From Pelobates cultripes (taxonomy: Eukaryota > Chordata > Amphibia > Anura > Pelobatidae): 64,000 nucleotides of DNA. The notes under the pieces were generated by a model. That model did not search any database. It was not told where the DNA came from and was given only the letters and a program-made list of their open reading frames with translations. Of the stretch, positions 63,647 to 64,000 are shown in pieces. The stretch is from the NCBI GenBank assembly GCA_933207985.1, contig OW240913.1, positions 279,864,291 to 279,928,290 of the forward strand, written 5' to 3'. Each line of letters starts with the position of its first letter. Position 1 is the stretch's first letter. Position numbers and translations under genes: made by a program.

Positions 63647-64000
63647 AAATAATTTCCCCTCATTTTATGACACTAATGGTCAACCATCCGTAACTTAATA
63701 TAAGACCTGAGAACATTATCTTCCTAATTTAATGTTATGCTGCCGACAGCTACTGTTGTAGTTTATTAGTTAAGCAAAAACTCAGTTTTAACGATAATCT
63801 TAAAACCAGATGGCTACCTTGTGTCATTCATAACAAGCTGGTGTAATTGGGTAAGGACAAAGACATGAGAACCTAATTTGAGCCACAATTGTGACCTTTT
63901 CTTCACCCATAAAAGTATTAAGTTGGTTATGACTAAGCTCATTTCTGTCATCTGACAAATCCACCTCTTTAATAATCATTGCAATATCAAAGTATTGTTT
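63647..64000. other. Unannotated DNA
   Basis: Nothing recognisable after the CR1 tail. Confidence 0.4.

Overview
This window looks like repeat-rich intergenic DNA from an anuran amphibian genome. I find no host protein-coding exon, tRNA or rRNA that I can support. The amphibian call rests on the mix of mobile elements: frog-type T2/Kolobok-like MITEs with TTAA target sites, DIRS-like tyrosine-recombinase retrotransposons, Penelope-like elements, L1/Tx1-type and CR1/L2-type LINEs, Gypsy LTRs and many hAT-like non-autonomous transposons. Two 100-N runs (12594-12693, 55645-55744) are assembly gaps.

Layout. 741-3385: an internally deleted DIRS element that keeps both inverted terminal repeats and the internal complementary region. 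3408-5748: hAT-type elements with nested TTAA MITEs and a Penelope fragment with a 14-bp target duplication. 5965 to the first gap: a large TTAA-type non-autonomous element whose TA/CA microsatellite core has received a Penelope element (7863-9955), a second Penelope fragment and a Gypsy element whose LTR U3 regions face outward at both ends. 12694-18900: mostly unrecognised AT-rich DNA with a DIRS recombinase fragment and a small MITE. 18915-26510: a Penelope terminal fragment, then a hAT-like element expanded by a 112-bp tandem repeat and a ~260-bp satellite. A second hAT (23347-25308) sits inside the satellite with a perfect 8-bp duplication. 27453-29580: a second copy of the TTAA-type element, uninterrupted and with internal palindromes.

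29826-36967: an L2/CR1-group LINE remnant split by a 6.0-kb minus-strand L1 (ORF1 open, ORF2 damaged). 38110-46471: a second L1 on the plus strand, about 8.4 kb, flanked by an exact 15-bp duplication, with both ORFs open and a 2.1-kb spacer between them. 49522-50508: a Gypsy-like solo LTR with an exact 5-bp duplication. 50620-52485: MITEs and a hAT fragment. 52500-63646: three CR1-type LINE copies (A, C, B). B has a 728-codon open frame covering the reverse transcriptase, A is a near-identical but frameshifted sister, and C is an old relic joined directly to the 5' end of B.

The coding sequences are self-propagation genes of separate elements and do not form a common pathway. Only the second L1 looks complete enough to be a candidate for recent activity. 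The most interesting signals are structural: the nesting order, transposon-derived satellites, hammerhead-like motifs in the Penelope ends, the fold-back Gypsy, and the long inter-ORF spacers of the L1s.
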